NCBI RefSeq assembly: GCF_010993705.1
Contig: NZ_WOFO01000008.1
Span: forward strand, 172,112-236,111
Reading direction: 5' to 3'
Length of the DNA stretch: 64,000 bases
Origin: Cyclobacterium sp. SYSU L10401
GTDB lineage: Bacteria; Bacteroidota; Bacteroidia; Cytophagales; Cyclobacteriaceae
Position numbers and translations under genes: made by a program. The notes below the pieces were generated by a model that saw only the letters and a program-made list of their open reading frames with translations, had not been told where the DNA came from and ran no database searches. The stretch's first letter is position 1. The number at the start of each line of letters is the position of its first letter. This document shows positions 62,058 to 64,000 of this stretch, piece by piece.

Positions 62058-64000
62058 ATGAAAAGAAAGTTACTTTATTGCGGCCTGATGAAATCGATAT
62101 CATCAATGGTGGCAATCTTGTTTTGCCTGGTTTCCGGAGGGCTGATGGCCCAGGAATCCGGTCTGGACAAGAATCTGAAAAATATCGAAAAGGACTTACC
62201 TGCTTTGGCTTCCAATGAGGCACTGGAAGGGGGTAAATTGGAAAAAGCAATGGATGTGACCGTCACCGGTACGGTGACAGATGAAAATGGTCAACCCATT
62301 CCCGGAGCTACCGTATCTGTTCCGGGTACCTCAATAGGTACGGCTACGGATTTGGATGGAAAGTATTCCATTACGGTCCCGGAGGATGCTTCCCTGGTAT
62401 TTTCCTTTATTGGCTTTGAAAGCCAGACAATAGAGGTAGACAACAGGTCTACCATTGATATCACCCTTACAGAAAGTGCACAGGCCCTGGATGAAGTAGT
62501 GGTGGTAGGTTACGGTACCCAGGAAAAGGTCAATCTGACCGGCGCCGTTGGGGTGGCCGGATCAGACCGATTGGTAAACCGTCCGGTGGCCAACGTAGCA
62601 GAGGGTCTTCAGGGGGTGATTCCCAACCTGAACATTGAACCTCGAAATGGTGATCCTTCCCAAAGTCCATCCTTTAATGTAAGAGGATTTACTTCCATCA
62701 ATGGAGGTCAGCCTTTGGTTTTGGTGGACAACGTTCCCATGAACCTGAACCAGATCAATCCAAATGACATTGAAAGTGTATCCGTGCTAAAGGATGCTTC
62801 TGCAGCGGCAGTTTATGGTGCCCGGGCGGCTTTTGGTGTGATTCTGGTGACCACAAAAAGTGGCAAGGAAGGTAAAGTAAATGTAAGCCTGAACAGCCAG
62901 GTTTCCCTGGCCAAGCCCATTTTCAATATGGATCCGGTTAATGATCCGCATGATTTTGTCAATGCGAGAAACATTGCCAATGAGCGGACTAATGGCGTGC
63001 CTTCTTATGACCCGGATTGGGTGGAAGGAACCAGGAGATGGTCTGAGAATCCCATTCCAGAAAATGAATGGCGGGTAGTGGATGATGCCTTAAGGTTTTA
63101 TGGTTTTAACAATTACCAGGATGAGATCATGACGGATTTTGCTCCTACCCAGCAGCATGACCTGACCATCTCAGGAGGATCCGAGACCTCAAGCTTTTTT
63201 GTTTCCTTCGGGCATTTGAACAAAGATGGGTATTTGAATTCCGACCGCAATGAAAATTTCAAAAGGTACAATGTACTGATGAAAGGAGATTTTCAGGTGA
63301 CCGATTGGTTGAAACTGACAGAGAAGGTAATTGTCAATACCCAGAAAAGTGATAAACCTTACTTTTACAACTGGGATGTGAATATCAACTCTCTGGCCAG
63401 GGTGAATCCCATCATGCCCATTCAGTTTCCTGATTTACCTTTTTATCGGGAAGAGGGAGACCGGGAGCAATACGAGCAGTATATCGGCATGTATTTCGGA
63501 GGTACCAATTTCTGGCCCTACCTGGAAGATGGAGGCAGAAATCAATGGCGATCCAATGACATTTGGCTGGATCAGGGTATAGAACTTACCCCGGTAAAAG
63601 GGCTATCCATAAGAGGTAATTTTGCCTATAACTTTTACAACAGAACACAGCAGGAAGTGGCCAGCCGGGTAGAAATTGTCAACAATGACCTGCGAAACCC
63701 CAATGACATGACCAACTTTGGGTTCAGCGGTAATGACTTTATCAGTGAACGCAACGACATGGATCAATATTATGTGATCAATGCGGTGGCGGATTATAAG
63801 TTTGACCTTCCGGAACAGCACAAACTGAATACCATGATCGGATATAACCAGGAATGGGGACAAAATAAGTTTGTCAGGGCCCAAAACAATACCTTGATAA
63901 CCCCTTTGATCCAGGACTTGAATGCCACCATTGGCATGCAACAAACCTTCGGTGGCAACAACCACATGGGATTGCGGGGAGCTTTCTACCGGGTAAATTA
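62058..64000 (+). CDS. SusC/RagA-family TonB-linked outer-membrane receptor (4), cut by window end
   Basis: The frame is open from the ATG at 62058 to the last base, giving about 647 residues of an expected 1000-1100. A signal peptide ends near GGLMA-Q (residue 31), then a linker of about 40 residues rich in Leu, Lys and Glu. The CNA-B domain follows (VTGTVTDENGQPIPGATVSV), then the plug (DEVVVVGYGTQEKVNLTGAV, NVRGFTSINGG, LKDASAAAVYGARAAFGV) and the first half of the barrel. In the plug, GLQGVIPNLNIEPRNGDPS replaces the usual GRIAGV phrase. This is a normal feature of one SusC subgroup. A SusD gene probably follows outside the window. Confidence 0.95.
   Translation, partial: MKRKLLYCGLMKSISSMVAILFCLVSGGLMAQESGLDKNLKNIEKDLPALASNEALEGGKLEKAMDVTVTGTVTDENGQPIPGATVSVPGTSIGTATDLDGKYSITVPEDASLVFSFIGFESQTIEVDNRSTIDITLTESAQALDEVVVVGYGTQEKVNLTGAVGVAGSDRLVNRPVANVAEGLQGVIPNLNIEPRNGDPSQSPSFNVRGFTSINGGQPLVLVDNVPMNLNQINPNDIESVSVLKDASAAAVYGARAAFGVILVTTKSGKEGKVNVSLNSQVSLAKPIFNMDPVNDPHDFVNARNIANERTNGVPSYDPDWVEGTRRWSENPIPENEWRVVDDALRFYGFNNYQDEIMTDFAPTQQHDLTISGGSETSSFFVSFGHLNKDGYLNSDRNENFKRYNVLMKGDFQVTDWLKLTEKVIVNTQKSDKPYFYNWDVNINSLARVNPIMPIQFPDLPFYREEGDREQYEQYIGMYFGGTNFWPYLEDGGRNQWRSNDIWLDQGIELTPVKGLSIRGNFAYNFYNRTQQEVASRVEIVNNDLRNPNDMTNFGFSGNDFISERNDMDQYYVINAVADYKFDLPEQHKLNTMIGYNQEWGQNKFVRAQNNTLITPLIQDLNATIGMQQTFGGNNHMGLRGAFYRVN

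Overview
The window comes from a Bacteroidota chromosome, most likely a marine or soil Cytophagales member of the Cyclobacteriaceae type; family-level placement is an inference from gene content, not a computed result. The signs are four SusC-type TonB-dependent receptors (one cut by the right edge), three SusD-type lipoproteins, many Cys-lipoproteins with acidic residues just after the Cys, phylum-type promoters (-33 TTTG, about 19-21 nt, -7 TAnnTTTG), moderately AT-rich genes with very AT-rich spacers, and DUF families typical of the phylum. I saw no rRNA, tRNA, CRISPR array, prophage or intact insertion sequence.

1-12 kb: the 3' part of tex, then susC / susD-like / small lipoprotein / HisC-like aminotransferase on the + strand. 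Facing it on the - strand is a second HisC-like aminotransferase followed by an AEC-family carrier. Both aminotransferases start with a twin-arginine signal, so they look like paralogous exported PLP enzymes attached to an outer-membrane importer and an inner-membrane carrier. This is the most unusual locus in the window. Each aminotransferase is separated from its operon neighbour by a spacer holding a long inverted repeat.

12-18 kb: a two-gene unit (88-aa protein of unknown function and an XRE/S24 LexA-like repressor, translationally coupled) whose promoter and first start codon lie in a nearly perfect 13-bp dyad. It is followed by an unknown 254-aa protein, a 2OG-Fe(II) oxygenase, a DUF4174 protein, methionyl-tRNA synthetase and an exported protein of unknown function.

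18-29 kb: a second susCD pair behind a leader of about 0.4 kb, a giant FG-GAP/VCBS-ASPIC/UnbV lipoprotein, and a secreted beta-lactamase-fold hydrolase.

29-52 kb: mostly single housekeeping or accessory genes: a CDF metal exporter with a Cys-rich tail, a possible 26-aa membrane peptide, M3 oligopeptidase, DinB-fold protein, thioredoxin, DUF4442 protein, a lipoprotein made of six CHRD repeats, M48 lipoprotein protease, GH31 alpha-glucosidase, DUF6544 protein, porin-like barrel, M1 peptidase, RND/MMPL exporter, endonuclease/exonuclease/phosphatase-fold protein, DUF2911 lipoprotein, penicillin acylase-type Ntn hydrolase and a small membrane protein.

53-64 kb: a trehalose-6-phosphate synthase/phosphatase fusion, a DUF6526 membrane protein, and a NrtR-like Nudix regulator with a degenerate catalytic box. 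The regulator is divergent from a third susCD pair, and a fourth susC runs off the right edge. This last stretch looks like the start of a polysaccharide- or nutrient-utilisation locus that continues outside the window.
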